From assembly GCF_015277855.1 (NCBI RefSeq), contig NZ_CP063812.1, positions 1,488,001-1,552,000 of the forward strand: a stretch of 64,000 bases of DNA, read 5' to 3'. The first letter of the stretch is position 1. The number at the start of each line of letters is the position of its first letter. A program made the translations under genes and the position numbers. The notes beneath the pieces were generated by a model. That model saw only the letters and a list, made by a program, of their open reading frames with translations, was not told the origin of the DNA and made no database searches. Source of the stretch: Microbacterium cremeum (GTDB lineage Bacteria; Actinomycetota; Actinomycetes; Actinomycetales; Microbacteriaceae). Below are positions 16,560-25,695 of the stretch, in pieces.

Positions 16560-18002
16560 TCACACCGGGCGGTGATCGTCCGGCGCGCTGCCGTCCGTGC
16601 CGTCCTCCGTGCCGTCCTCCGTGCCGTCCTTCCCGCTGTTGCCGACGTCGTCGCCGGCCAGCAGCCGGGCGAGCGCATCGTCCATCTCGTCGCGGACCGG
16701 CTCCTCGCCCCGAGCGCGGGCCTGCAGCCGGGCGACGAGGGCCGCCGGATCGTCGATGTCGGAAGCCGACGGCATGAGGTCGGGGTAGTCCCACAGCGCG
16801 TCGCGTGCGGCCGGGCCCACGGCATCCGTCACGGCGCGCCACATCGCGGCGGCCTCGCGCATGCGGCGCGGCCGCAGCTCGAGGCCCACGAGCGACCCCA
16901 GCGCGCGCTCAGCCGGGCCGCCCACGGCGCGGCGGCGACGGACCGCCTCGGCGATCCGCACGGCGGACGGGAGCCGGGACGTGGCGTCCTCGGTCACGAT
17001 CTCGACCCAGCCCTCGATCGTCGCCAGGAGGTGCTCGAGGCGCGAGAGCGCGGCGTTCTGCGCCTCGGAGCGGGCGGGCAGCAGCGCGCCGCTCTCGAGC
17101 GCGCGCCGCAGTTCGTCGGGCTGCGAGGGATCGAAGCGCGACGCGAGGTCGTCGAGCGCCTCGGTGTCGACGTGGACGCCGCGGGCGAAGTCGGTCACCT
17201 GCGAGATCACATGCAGACGCAGCCAGCGGGCGTGGCGGAACAGACGCGCGTGCGCGAGCTCGCGCGTCGCGGCGTACAGCGCGAGCTGGTCTTCGGGCAC
17301 TTCCAGTCCCTGGCCGAAGTCCGCGAAGTTCTGGGGGAGGATCGCCGCCTGCCCGTCGGGCATGAGGGGGATGCCGACATCACCGCCGCTGATGACCTCC
17401 TTCGAGAGGTTGCCGACGACCTGGCCCAGCTGCGACGCGAACAGCGATCCGCCCACCGTGCGCATGAGGCGCCCGGCGCCCTGCACGAGCCCCTGCATGT
17501 CTTCGGGGGCCTGCTCGCTGAGCGCCGACGTCAGGGCATCGGCGATGCTCGTGGCGACGGGCTCGGCGAGCTCCTGCCACACCGGCAGGGTCGCCTCGAC
17601 CCACGTGCCGCGCGTGATCACCTGGGGCGGCGCGGCCAGCTCCGAGATCGTGGTGGCCTCGCTCAGCCACAGCGCCGCGAGGGCGAACGCCTGATCGAGG
17701 TCGGTGCGCTGGCCGCTCGTCACGCCGAGGCCGTCCTGGTTGGCGATGTGCAGCGCCTGGCGCGTGGCCATCTCCCACGAGATGCCGCCTTCGTCACCGC
17801 CGGCGAACGCGCCCTGCAACTGGCGCATCACCGCCTGCATCATCGCGGGGTCGATGTTCATGCCCGACAGCCGCGAGAGCTGCTCCGCATCCAGATCGCC
17901 GCCGGTCCCGCCGCCGAAGAGCTGCCGGATCAGCTCCTGGAACTCCTCCTCGGGGCTGCGCCCGTCTCCGTACTCGTCGCCACCGGTCGCATCGTCTGGC
18001 AC
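16560..18002 (-). CDS. Zinc-dependent metalloprotease, zincin_2 (DUF2342) family
   Basis: A 480-residue protein of the actinobacterial zincin_2 family. The conserved region MPDGQAAILPQNFADFGQGL...EVPEDQLALYAATRELAHARLFRHARWL is recognisable near residues 215-265; the His residues in RELAHARLFRHA are the likely metal ligands, with no classical HEXXH. The N-terminus is acidic (EEEFQELIRQLFGGG). The C-terminus has a short repeat (GTEDGTEDGTDG) made by tandem copies of about 12 bases. The GTG at 18002 follows GAAAGG with 8 bases spacing. Divergent from the Lon-like protease. Confidence 0.83.
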   Translation of the reverse strand: MPDDATGGDEYGDGRSPEEEFQELIRQLFGGGTGGDLDAEQLSRLSGMNIDPAMMQAVMRQLQGAFAGGDEGGISWEMATRQALHIANQDGLGVTSGQRTDLDQAFALAALWLSEATTISELAAPPQVITRGTWVEATLPVWQELAEPVATSIADALTSALSEQAPEDMQGLVQGAGRLMRTVGGSLFASQLGQVVGNLSKEVISGGDVGIPLMPDGQAAILPQNFADFGQGLEVPEDQLALYAATRELAHARLFRHARWLRLHVISQVTDFARGVHVDTEALDDLASRFDPSQPDELRRALESGALLPARSEAQNAALSRLEHLLATIEGWVEIVTEDATSRLPSAVRIAEAVRRRRAVGGPAERALGSLVGLELRPRRMREAAAMWRAVTDAVGPAARDALWDYPDLMPSASDIDDPAALVARLQARARGEEPVRDEMDDALARLLAGDDVGNSGKDGTEDGTEDGTDGSAPDDHRPV

Positions 18003-18147
18003 TTCAGCCGCCTTTCAGCAGGTCGGGACCCTCGCGCTCTACGCTAGTCGCAGCATCCGTCGCACTCCCCGGCCAGGACCCGAACGCCTTACGCCGGTCG
18101 CGAACGACCAGGCATACGAACGACAAGGCACGGAAGAGAGGTCCCGC

Positions 18148-19272
18148 GTGGCCCTGTTCGACGAGAACACCACGATCGAGCCCGCGCCCCGGCAGCGCAT
18201 CTCGCGGCGCACCGCCGCCGGAGTGTGGGCGCTCGTCGTGGCGATGGTGGTGCTGCTCGTCATCACGTTCGTGCCGACGTCGTACGTGATCCAGCGACCG
18301 GGTCCGGTGTACAACACGCTCGGCAGTGCCGAGTCCGCCGACGGCGAGGAGGTTCCGCTGATCTCGATCGAGGGGGCCGAGACCTACCCGACCGACGGCG
18401 CGCTGGACCTGCTGACCGTGCAGGTGCAGGGCAACCGCGAGCGGACCCCCTCGTGGTTCGAACTGGCGACGGCGTGGTTCGACCCGAGCAAGGCGGTGCT
18501 GCCGATCGACGCGGTCTTCCCCGAGGGGCAGAGCACCGAGGAGCGCAACGAGGAGAGCGCCGCGATGATGGTCGACTCCCAGCAGGAGGCCACGGCTGCG
18601 GCCCTCACCGAGCTGGGGTACGACGTCGGGGCGCAGCTGTCGGTCCACTCCCTCCTCGACGGCTCCGCCGCGGAGGGCGTGCTCGAGGCGGGCGACATCA
18701 TCCTGGAGGCCGACGGCGAGACCGCGACGGATGCCGCATCCCTGCGCGCGATCATCAACGAGGCCGACGGCGCACCCGTCGAACTGCTCATCGAGCGGGC
18801 GGGCGAGGAGCTGACGGTCGAGGTGACGCCGAAGGAGTCCACGATCGACGGCGAGTCGACGTGGCTGATCGGGGTGAACCTGATCACGGACTACGAGTTC
18901 CCGATCGACGTGACCATCCAGCTCAACAACGTGGGCGGCCCGAGCGCCGGCATGATGTTCGCCCTCGGCATCATCGACACCCTCACGCCGGGGGCCCTCA
19001 ACGGCGGCGATCAGGTCGCCGGCACCGGCACGATCACCGCAGACGGCGACGTCGGCCCGATCGGCGGGATCCGTCAGAAGATGTGGGGAGCGCTGGATGC
19101 CGGGGCCGAGTGGTTCCTCGCGCCCGAGGCGAACTGCGACGAGGTCGTCGGCAACGTTCCCGGCGATCTGCGCGTGTTCGCCGTCGAAGACCTCGACGAC
19201 GCGCTGGCGGTGCTGGACGCCGTCCGCGAGGACGGCGACCTCGACGCGCTGCCCACGTGCGCGGCGGGATGA
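18148..19272 (+). CDS. PDZ-domain Lon-like (S16) membrane serine protease, YlbL type
   Basis: A 374-residue membrane-anchored protease. One transmembrane helix (about residues 24-45, VWALVVAMVVLLVITFVP) is followed by a PDZ domain (~165-240; GSAAEGVLEAGDIILEADG) and a Lon-type catalytic domain with Ser in GGPSAGMMFALG and Lys in IGGIRQKMWGA, the Ser-Lys dyad. The active domain should face outside the membrane. GGAAGAGAGG (18132-18141) lies 6 bases before the GTG. It is kept upstream of UPF0182 genes in actinobacteria. Confidence 0.88.
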   Translation: MALFDENTTIEPAPRQRISRRTAAGVWALVVAMVVLLVITFVPTSYVIQRPGPVYNTLGSAESADGEEVPLISIEGAETYPTDGALDLLTVQVQGNRERTPSWFELATAWFDPSKAVLPIDAVFPEGQSTEERNEESAAMMVDSQQEATAAALTELGYDVGAQLSVHSLLDGSAAEGVLEAGDIILEADGETATDAASLRAIINEADGAPVELLIERAGEELTVEVTPKESTIDGESTWLIGVNLITDYEFPIDVTIQLNNVGGPSAGMMFALGIIDTLTPGALNGGDQVAGTGTITADGDVGPIGGIRQKMWGALDAGAEWFLAPEANCDEVVGNVPGDLRVFAVEDLDDALAVLDAVREDGDLDALPTCAAG

Positions 19273-19351
19273 GCCGCCGGCGCGGGGCCTCGGGGATTTC
19301 GCTCAGCGCGGACTAGGCGGTCGCCCAGCAGCCGCCGCCTAGGATGGGACC

Positions 19352-22276
19352 GTGACCACGACCTCGGCGCCGAATACGGCCACACCCTCCCGCTCCCGAC
19401 GCGTCATCGCCATCACCCTCGCGGTCATCGCCGCCCTGGTGGTGGCGTTCTTCGTCTTCGCCAGCCTGTACGCGGACTGGCTCTGGTACGAGCAGCTCGG
19501 GTTCGAGTCGGTCCTGCTCACCCAATGGGTCGCGCGCGTCGTGATGTTCGTGATCGGCTTCCTCGGGATGGCCGTCCCGGTGTGGCTGTCGATCCAGCTC
19601 GCCTATCGCCTCCGTCCCGTGTACGCGCGGCTCAGCTCGCAGCTGGACCGCTATCAGGAGGTCGTCGAGCCGCTGCGGCGCCTCGCGATGTGGGGCATCC
19701 CCGTCTTCTTCGGCTTCTTCGCCGGGTTCGCGGCGTCGGCGCAGTGGGAGACCACGTGGCTGTGGCTCAACGGCGTCGCCACCGACACGACCGACCCCGA
19801 GTTCCACCTCGACACCGGCTTCTACCTCTTCGCCATGCCGTTCTGGGGCGCCCTGGTCGGCTTCGTGTCGGCGGTGCTCCTGGTCTGCCTGCTCGTGACG
19901 GCGCTGGTCTCGTACCTGTACGGCTCGGTGCGGATCGGTCAGCGCGAGCTGCGCATCTCGAAGTCCGCGCGCATCCAGCTCGCCGTGATCGCAGGCCTGT
20001 ACCTGCTCGTCCAGGGCGTGAGCCTGTGGCTCGATCGCTACAAGACGCTGGTCGAGCCGGGCGCGGGCGGACGCATCACCGGCCCCGGCTACACCGAGGC
20101 GAACGCCATCATCCAGGGCCAGACGATCCTCGCGTTCGCCGCGGTCATCGTCGCGATCCTGTTCTTCGTCACCGCCGTCATCGGCCGCTGGCGCTATCCG
20201 CTCATCGCCACCGCGCTGCTGGTCGTCTCGGCGATCGTGCTCGGCGTCGGCTATCCGTGGGTGGTGAACACCTTCCAGGTGCAGCCCAACCAGGACGTGT
20301 ACGAGCGGGAGTACTTCCAGCGCAACATCGACGGCACGAAGGCGGCCTACGGCATCGACGGTCTCGAGAAGACCGAGTTCACCGCCACGACGACCGCCGA
20401 CGCCGGTCAGCTGCGCAGCGACGCGGCGACGACGACGCAGATCCGCATCATGGACCCCGCCGTGATCGGCCCCACCATCCGCCAGCTCGAGCAGTACCGC
20501 CCGTACTACCAGTTCGGCAATCCGCTCGACGTCGACCGCTACGAGATCGACGGTGCGATGCAGGACACCATCGTCTCGGTGCGCGAGCTGAACGTCGACC
20601 AGCTGGGAGCCGGTGCGTCGTGGGTCAACGAGACGCTCGTGTACACGCACGGCTACGGGATGGTCGCCGCCGCGGGCAATGAGCGCACTGTCGACGGCAA
20701 CCCGGTGTTCCTCGAACGGGGCATCCCCGCGACCGGGTTCCTGTCGGAGAACCCGGACTTCCAGCCGCGCGTCTACTTCGGCGAGAAGTCGCCCGAGTAC
20801 TCGATCGTCGGCGCGCCCGAGGGTACCCCCCCGATCGAGCTCGACTACCCGTCGGGTTCGGACGGCAGCGCGGGACCGCGCACGACGTTCGAGGGCGACG
20901 GCGGTCCGTCCGTCGGCAACGCCTTCAACCGTCTCATCTACGCGCTGAAGTTCCAGTCCGAGCAGATCCTGTTCGCCGACGGCGTGAACGAGGACTCGCA
21001 GATCCTCTACGACCGCGACCCGCTCTCGCGCGTGAGGAAGGTGGCCCCGTACCTCGAGCTCGACAGCGACCCGTACCCGACGGTCGTGGACGGCCGCATC
21101 AAGTGGGTCGTCGACGGGTACACGCTGAGCGCCAACTACCCGTACTCCAAGACGGTGCCGCTGTCGGCGGCGATCGCCGACTCGACCAACACGCAGCCGC
21201 GCTTCGCGCTGGATGACATCAACTACATCCGCAACTCGGTGAAGGCGACCGTCGACGCGTACGACGGCTCGGTCACGCTGTACGCGTGGGAGCCCGAGGA
21301 CCCGCTGCTGCAGGCATGGCAGAACGTGTACCCGTCGACGCTCGAGCCGTTCAGCGAGATGTCGGCCGACCTGATGAGCCACGTGCGCTACCCGACCGAC
21401 CTGTTCAAGGTCCAGCGCGCGATGCTGCAGGTGTACCACGTCGACGACGCGCAGTCGTTCTACGAGCGCGACAACGCGTGGGCGACGCCCGAAGACCCGC
21501 AGAACCCCAACGCGCTGCAGCCGCCGTACTACCTGACGATGCAGATGCCCGGTCAGGCGAGTCCGTCGTTCTCGATGTTCACGACGTTCATCCCGTCGTC
21601 GTCGACGGGAGCCGAGAGCCGCAACGTGCTGATGGGCTACCTCGCGGCCGACTCGAACGCGGGCGCCGAGGCCGGCATCAAGGGCGAGGACTACGGCAAG
21701 CTGCGGCTGCTCGAGATCGATGCCGAGACGACCGTCCCCGGTCCTGGCCAGGTGCAGAACCGGTTCGATTCCGATCCGGTCGTGTCACAGCAGATCAACG
21801 TGCTCACGATCGGCCAGTCCGAGGTGATCAACGGCAACCTGCTGACGCTCCCGGTCGGCGGCGGGCTGCTGTACGTGCAGCCGGTCTTCGTCCAGGCGGC
21901 GGAGGGCACCCAGCTGCCCCAGCTGCGCAAGGTGCTCGTGGCGTTCGGCGACCAGATCGCGTTCGAAGACACGCTGAGCGAAGCGCTCGACGTGCTGTTC
22001 GGCGGCGACTCGGGAGCCGAGGGCGGAGACGGCGAGGTCACTCCGACGCCGGGGGAGACACCCCAGCCCGAGCCGACCGAGCCTCCGGAGGAGGGCGGGA
22101 CGCCTGACCCCGAAGTGCCGACGGACGAGTATCAGGCCGCGCTGGAAGAAGCCCAGGAGGCGATGATGGAGCGCCAGGAGGCGCTGCAGGCCGGCGACTG
22201 GGCCGCGTACGGCGAGGCCGATGAGCGCCTCACCGCCGCGGTCGAGAAGCTCATCGAGCTCGGCGCCCAGCAGTAA
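19352..22276 (+). CDS. UPF0182 family integral membrane protein
   Basis: A 974-residue protein of the UPF0182 (COG1615) family. The first ~310 residues hold about seven transmembrane segments, then a large extracytoplasmic domain with the family motifs VQPNQDVYEREYFQRNI and QQINVLTIGQSEVINGNLL. The end is acidic and Pro-rich, closing with a predicted helix. Function unknown across the family. The GTG at 19352 lies 6 bases after TAGGAT (19340-19345), so it is probably leaderless. Confidence 0.92.
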   Translation: MTTTSAPNTATPSRSRRVIAITLAVIAALVVAFFVFASLYADWLWYEQLGFESVLLTQWVARVVMFVIGFLGMAVPVWLSIQLAYRLRPVYARLSSQLDRYQEVVEPLRRLAMWGIPVFFGFFAGFAASAQWETTWLWLNGVATDTTDPEFHLDTGFYLFAMPFWGALVGFVSAVLLVCLLVTALVSYLYGSVRIGQRELRISKSARIQLAVIAGLYLLVQGVSLWLDRYKTLVEPGAGGRITGPGYTEANAIIQGQTILAFAAVIVAILFFVTAVIGRWRYPLIATALLVVSAIVLGVGYPWVVNTFQVQPNQDVYEREYFQRNIDGTKAAYGIDGLEKTEFTATTTADAGQLRSDAATTTQIRIMDPAVIGPTIRQLEQYRPYYQFGNPLDVDRYEIDGAMQDTIVSVRELNVDQLGAGASWVNETLVYTHGYGMVAAAGNERTVDGNPVFLERGIPATGFLSENPDFQPRVYFGEKSPEYSIVGAPEGTPPIELDYPSGSDGSAGPRTTFEGDGGPSVGNAFNRLIYALKFQSEQILFADGVNEDSQILYDRDPLSRVRKVAPYLELDSDPYPTVVDGRIKWVVDGYTLSANYPYSKTVPLSAAIADSTNTQPRFALDDINYIRNSVKATVDAYDGSVTLYAWEPEDPLLQAWQNVYPSTLEPFSEMSADLMSHVRYPTDLFKVQRAMLQVYHVDDAQSFYERDNAWATPEDPQNPNALQPPYYLTMQMPGQASPSFSMFTTFIPSSSTGAESRNVLMGYLAADSNAGAEAGIKGEDYGKLRLLEIDAETTVPGPGQVQNRFDSDPVVSQQINVLTIGQSEVINGNLLTLPVGGGLLYVQPVFVQAAEGTQLPQLRKVLVAFGDQIAFEDTLSEALDVLFGGDSGAEGGDGEVTPTPGETPQPEPTEPPEEGGTPDPEVPTDEYQAALEEAQEAMMERQEALQAGDWAAYGEADERLTAAVEKLIELGAQQ

Positions 22277-22300
22277 CGCGAGCGTTCCACGACGAGCCCG

Positions 22301-22335
22301 GACCGCCCCGCGCGCCTCACGCGCGCGGGGCGGTC
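22301..22335. terminator. Bidirectional GC-rich terminator hairpin
   Basis: A perfect 15-bp inverted repeat (22301-22315 and 22321-22335) with a 5-base loop, between the UPF0182 gene and the convergent AraC gene. It covers the AraC stop codon and last codons. Confidence 0.65.
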
Positions 22336-23339
22336 GCCGCTCGCCTGCGGATCTCCGACGGGGTCGCCCCGAACCAGCGACGGCATGCGCGCGTCAGCGC
22401 GCTCTGCTCACTGAGGCCCAGTACGCCCGCGAGCTGCCCGAGGGGCATGTCGGTGTCGCGCAGGTAGCGCACCGCCTCGTCTCGCCGCACGTCGTCGAGG
22501 AGCCGCGCGAACGTCGTGCCGTGCGCGGCGAGCTGTCGCTGCAGGCTGCGCCGGTGCTGCGCCAGGTGCGCGGCGACCAGGTCGAGGTCGAGAGCCCCGG
22601 TCGGCAGCATCCGTCGGATCAGCGCGACGACCGCGTCCGTCGTCGTCGACGCCGTCGGCACCGCGATCGTGTTCAAGTAGTCCTGCACCACCGCGTGCAC
22701 GGCGCTGTCGGATCCCAGCGGCCGGCCCAGCAGCGCCGCGGGGAAGCGGAACCCGTACACCGGCGCCGAGAACTCGACGGGGGAGCCGAAGTAGCGCACG
22801 TAGTCGGATCGCTCGACGAGGGGCTCGTGGCGCAGCAGCACGGTCGACGGCAGGAAGTCGGGCCCCGCGAGCAGACGGAAGACGCGACAGGTCACCCCCA
22901 GCGCGAGCTCGGCCGCCTGCCGGTGCGACGGCGGGCGCTCGGCGAGGATCCGCCACTCGAACGTCGCGACCGTGGCAGCGGCACCCGGAACGACCCGCAC
23001 CGCGAGGGCGGGGCTGTAGACGGTCATGTAGTGCTCGATCGCATGGAGCGCTTCGCCCACCGTCGGAGCGGTGCGCGCCGCGACGCCGAGCGGACCCAGG
23101 ATCTCGATTCCCTGCCGTTCGCCCAGCCGCCGCCCGAAATCGCCCGCGCCCGTGGCGACCGACGCGGCCTCGAGCACCGCCACGACGCTGCGATAGTCGA
23201 CGAACGTGTCGTGGTCGCCGAGGGCCCCGCACGTGAGGTGGGCGCGTGCGAGGAGCTCGTCGGCGTCCGCGCCGAGTTCCTCGACGAGCTCCGCGAACCC
23301 GAGCAAGGACGTGCCGCGGATCAAGGACATGTCACCCAT
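22317..23339 (-). CDS. AraC-family transcriptional regulator (OruR/ArgR-like sensor domain)
   Basis: A ~340-residue regulator with an N-terminal arabinose-binding-like ligand domain (residues ~15-200) and a C-terminal AraC HTH: LARLLDDVRRDEAVRYLRDT-type first helix region, then MPLGQLAGVLGLSEQSALTRACRRWFGATPSEIRRR. It is divergent from the SnoaL-like gene at 23457, which it probably regulates. The start is ambiguous (ATG 23339 or 23330, TTG 23345); 23339 is taken. The ligand cannot be read from sequence. Confidence 0.85.
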   Translation of the reverse strand: MGDMSLIRGTSLLGFAELVEELGADADELLARAHLTCGALGDHDTFVDYRSVVAVLEAASVATGAGDFGRRLGERQGIEILGPLGVAARTAPTVGEALHAIEHYMTVYSPALAVRVVPGAAATVATFEWRILAERPPSHRQAAELALGVTCRVFRLLAGPDFLPSTVLLRHEPLVERSDYVRYFGSPVEFSAPVYGFRFPAALLGRPLGSDSAVHAVVQDYLNTIAVPTASTTTDAVVALIRRMLPTGALDLDLVAAHLAQHRRSLQRQLAAHGTTFARLLDDVRRDEAVRYLRDTDMPLGQLAGVLGLSEQSALTRACRRWFGATPSEIRRRAATAPRA

Positions 23340-23342
23340 GGT

Positions 23343-23367
23343 CAAGAACTTGTCGCATCAAGTCAAG
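23343..23367. promoter_or_regulatory. Possible operator in the AraC / SnoaL-like divergent region
   Basis: CAAGAACTTG (a CAAG-n2-CTTG palindrome) lies next to two GTCAAG direct repeats, immediately upstream of the AraC start and about 90 bases before the divergent gene. AraC proteins commonly bind direct repeats near their own promoter; binding here is inference. Confidence 0.35.
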
Positions 23368-23456
23368 ACCGAGCCCCCTCTCGTGGGCGACAGTGGATCC
23401 GGCCCGCGTCTCGACCAGACGCGCACCCCACGAATCCTCGAAGAAGAGAGCAGGGC

Positions 23457-24047
23457 ATGAGCCGCTTCGACATCACCCGCACCAACCTCGCCGTCCGGCG
23501 ACTGATCGAGACCACCGAGAACCCGCGCCACCGCTGGCTGCTGCACGCGTACGATCGCCACCGCAACCTCGAGATGGCCGGTCGCTGGGAGGAGATCTTC
23601 GCGCCCGAGATGACGGTGGAGCACCCGGTGTACCACTTCAACGTCTTCGGCATCAACACGGTTCTCGACGGCGCCGACGCGGTCAAGTCCGTCTACAGCG
23701 AGTGGTCGCGCTCGGCGCAGTGCATCTTCTACACCGACGACGAGAAGCTCGCCGTCGGCGACAACATGATCGTCTCGACGGCCACCATCTACCAGCAGAC
23801 CCCCGGCATCGTCCTGGCCGAGGCCGGCGCCCCGGTCGATCCGAACGCCCACTACCTGGTGGCCAACGTGGAGCACATGATCTGGCCGTACGACGACGAG
23901 GGCCGCCTGATCGGCGAGGACGTGTGGGAGATCGACGAGTCGAAGCGGCAGATCATCCCCCTCGCGCCCGAGGAAGTGCTCACCGTCGAGCAGTCGGCTC
24001 AGCTGCTGAACCCGCTCATCAAGCCCCTCCCCACCCGTCCCTTCTGA
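23457..24047 (+). CDS. SnoaL-like / NTF2-fold protein
   Basis: A 196-residue protein with an NTF2-like cone: helix NPRHRWLLHAYDRHRNLEMAGRWEEIF, then strands EMTVEHPVYHFNVFG and a later region IWPYDDEGRLIGEDVWEID. Members act as small-molecule isomerases, hydratases or binding proteins; no catalytic set can be assigned here. It is a single gene divergent from an AraC regulator and closed by a strong terminator, which suggests one inducible enzyme acting on a small ligand. AGAGAG upstream of the ATG at 23457 is the likely ribosome-binding site. Confidence 0.75.
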   Translation: MSRFDITRTNLAVRRLIETTENPRHRWLLHAYDRHRNLEMAGRWEEIFAPEMTVEHPVYHFNVFGINTVLDGADAVKSVYSEWSRSAQCIFYTDDEKLAVGDNMIVSTATIYQQTPGIVLAEAGAPVDPNAHYLVANVEHMIWPYDDEGRLIGEDVWEIDESKRQIIPLAPEEVLTVEQSAQLLNPLIKPLPTRPF

Positions 24048-24066
24048 GACGGATCCTCCCCACCCC

Positions 24067-24108
24067 GCACCCTCTCGCCTCGGATCCCAGCCCGAGGCGA
24101 GAGGGTGC
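24067..24108. terminator. Strong bidirectional terminator
   Basis: A perfect 17-bp stem (24067-24083 with 24092-24108) and an 8-base loop between the convergent SnoaL-like gene and the end of the carotenoid operon. Confidence 0.8.
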
Positions 24109-24139
24109 GCCCTTTCCTCCCGGTGCGGGGTGCGCGGTC

Positions 24140-25030
24140 TCAGGTGAGGGCCGCGTACCAGAGGAGCAGGAGCGTGACGAGAAAGCCCGAGAGCTGATTC
24201 AGCCAGAGGAAGCGGCGCCAGCCCGCGGTCGCCGAGGCCGCCTCGGAATCGCGGAGCGCCCGGTACGGCCACACCGTCGCGAGGTACGCCACGGCGACGA
24301 CGGCGGCGAGAGGACCCGGCCACGCGGTGAGCAGCATCGTGATGCCGGCTCCCGCGTAGCACCAGAGCGAGAAGAGCACCGTCCTGCGGGCGCCCAGCAC
24401 CGTCGCGATCGACGAGATCCCCGCCTCGCGGTCGGCCACGATGTCCTGCACCGCGCCGAACGCGTGCGACGCGATGCCCCACAGGGCGAACGCGCCGATC
24501 ACGGCGATCAGCTGCCACGTCCACACGGCACCCGCGAGGACCAGCCCGTACACCGCCGGCGAGAAGAAGTGGATGCTGCTGGTGACCGAGTCAGCGAACG
24601 GCCGTTCCTTGAGGCGCAGCGGCGGGGCGCTGTAGAAGACCACGGCGAGCAGGCTGACGCCCAGGACGACCCACGAGGCGGGTGAACCGATCGACACGAG
24701 GAAGACGATGAACGGCGCGCACGCCAGCCCTGCGGCCCACAGGGTGAGCCGGTGCACACGAGGATCCAGCACCGCGCCGTGAGCGCCGCCCTTCCGCGGA
24801 TTGCGGATGTCGGACTCGTAGTCGAAGACGTCGTTGATGCCGTACATCGCCAGGTTGTACGGGACCAGGAAGAACAGCGTCCCCACCACGAGCGCGGTGT
24901 CGACTTCGCGCGTCGCGAGGAGGTAGGCCGCCGCGAACGGAAAGGCGGTGTTCACCCAGCTCACCGGCCGGGAGGCGAGGAGCAGCTGACGCGCGACGAC
25001 GCGCAGCCCGAGCGGGGGATCTGTCGTCAC
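24140..25030 (-). CDS. crtEb: Lycopene elongase, UbiA prenyltransferase family
   Basis: A 296-residue UbiA-type prenyltransferase with about eight membrane helices and two Asp-rich motifs, NDVFDYESD (about residues 66-74) and VQDIVADREAGI (about 195-206). In decaprenoxanthin-type pathways it adds C5 units to lycopene to give C45/C50 carotenoids. It is the last gene of the operon and overlaps crtYf by 4 bases. Assignment as lycopene elongase rests on operon context plus family. Confidence 0.9.
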   Translation of the reverse strand: MTTDPPLGLRVVARQLLLASRPVSWVNTAFPFAAAYLLATREVDTALVVGTLFFLVPYNLAMYGINDVFDYESDIRNPRKGGAHGAVLDPRVHRLTLWAAGLACAPFIVFLVSIGSPASWVVLGVSLLAVVFYSAPPLRLKERPFADSVTSSIHFFSPAVYGLVLAGAVWTWQLIAVIGAFALWGIASHAFGAVQDIVADREAGISSIATVLGARRTVLFSLWCYAGAGITMLLTAWPGPLAAVVAVAYLATVWPYRALRDSEAASATAGWRRFLWLNQLSGFLVTLLLLWYAALT

Positions 25031-25344
25031 GTCCGCGTCCTGCGCTTGTCACGGGCGGTCAGCATCGTGAAGACCGCGGGAACGAAGAAGGCCGCGCAGA
25101 CGGCGTACGCGAAGTCCTCGACCGGCGCGAGCCCGATCCTGAGCCCCGAGATGCGATCGGCGGGGTAGTCGAACAGGCCGGCCGCGATCATGACGTTGTC
25201 GAACACGGCGGTCAGCACCACGAGGGCGACCGCTGCCGTGGCTGACGCGGCCATCCGGGCGCCGAACCGCGGCTTCGCTCGTGTCAGCAGCACCGCGGCC
25301 ACCGTGAGCACGGCGAACGGCAGGACGATGAGCGGGTAGGTCAT
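25027..25344 (-). CDS. crtYf: C50 carotenoid cyclase subunit
   Basis: A 105-residue membrane protein of the heterodimeric lycopene/C50 cyclase family: three hydrophobic helices and the conserved FDYPADRISGLRIGLAPVEDFAY region, carrying the PVEDF acidic motif. It works with CrtYe to cyclise the ends of the elongated C50 chain. ATGA overlaps at both ends show translational coupling. Naming of the two small subunits (Ye/Yf) follows gene order. Confidence 0.88.
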   Translation of the reverse strand: MTYPLIVLPFAVLTVAAVLLTRAKPRFGARMAASATAAVALVVLTAVFDNVMIAAGLFDYPADRISGLRIGLAPVEDFAYAVCAAFFVPAVFTMLTARDKRRTRT

Positions 25345-25694
25345 CGGTCCTCCTCCCGAGGGGCCGGGTCGGCATCCGTCCGACGCCGATCGATCACCCG
25401 GCGCGCCCCCTGGAACGCGACCAGCGCGAGGTAGCACAGGAACGCCAGGAAGAACGGCTCCTCGATCGGCAGGTGCGGGGCGAGCACGACGCCCACGAGC
25501 AGCGGGCTCTCGCCGACGACGAACACGCCTGCGGCGATGCCGACGGCATCCCATGCCAGGAAGAACGCCGTGCCGATCGCGACCGCGCCCGCCGCTGCAC
25601 GCGGCTCGCTCCAGAAGGCGAGCCGCCATCGCCGGTCGAGCAGCGCGATCCCTGCGGCGGAGACGAGGATGGCGGCGAGGTACGCTCCCGGCAT
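25341..25694 (-). CDS. crtYe: C50 carotenoid cyclase subunit
   Basis: A 117-residue partner of CrtYf with helices LAAILVSAAGIALL, AAAGAVAIGTAFFLAWDAVGIAAGVF and FFLAFLCYLALVAF, and the motif PHLPIEEPFFLAF, equivalent to the PVEDF motif of its partner. It is separated from crtI by 1 base and overlaps crtYf by 4. Confidence 0.88.
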   Translation of the reverse strand: MPGAYLAAILVSAAGIALLDRRWRLAFWSEPRAAAGAVAIGTAFFLAWDAVGIAAGVFVVGESPLLVGVVLAPHLPIEEPFFLAFLCYLALVAFQGARRVIDRRRTDADPAPREEDR

Positions 25695-25695
25695 C

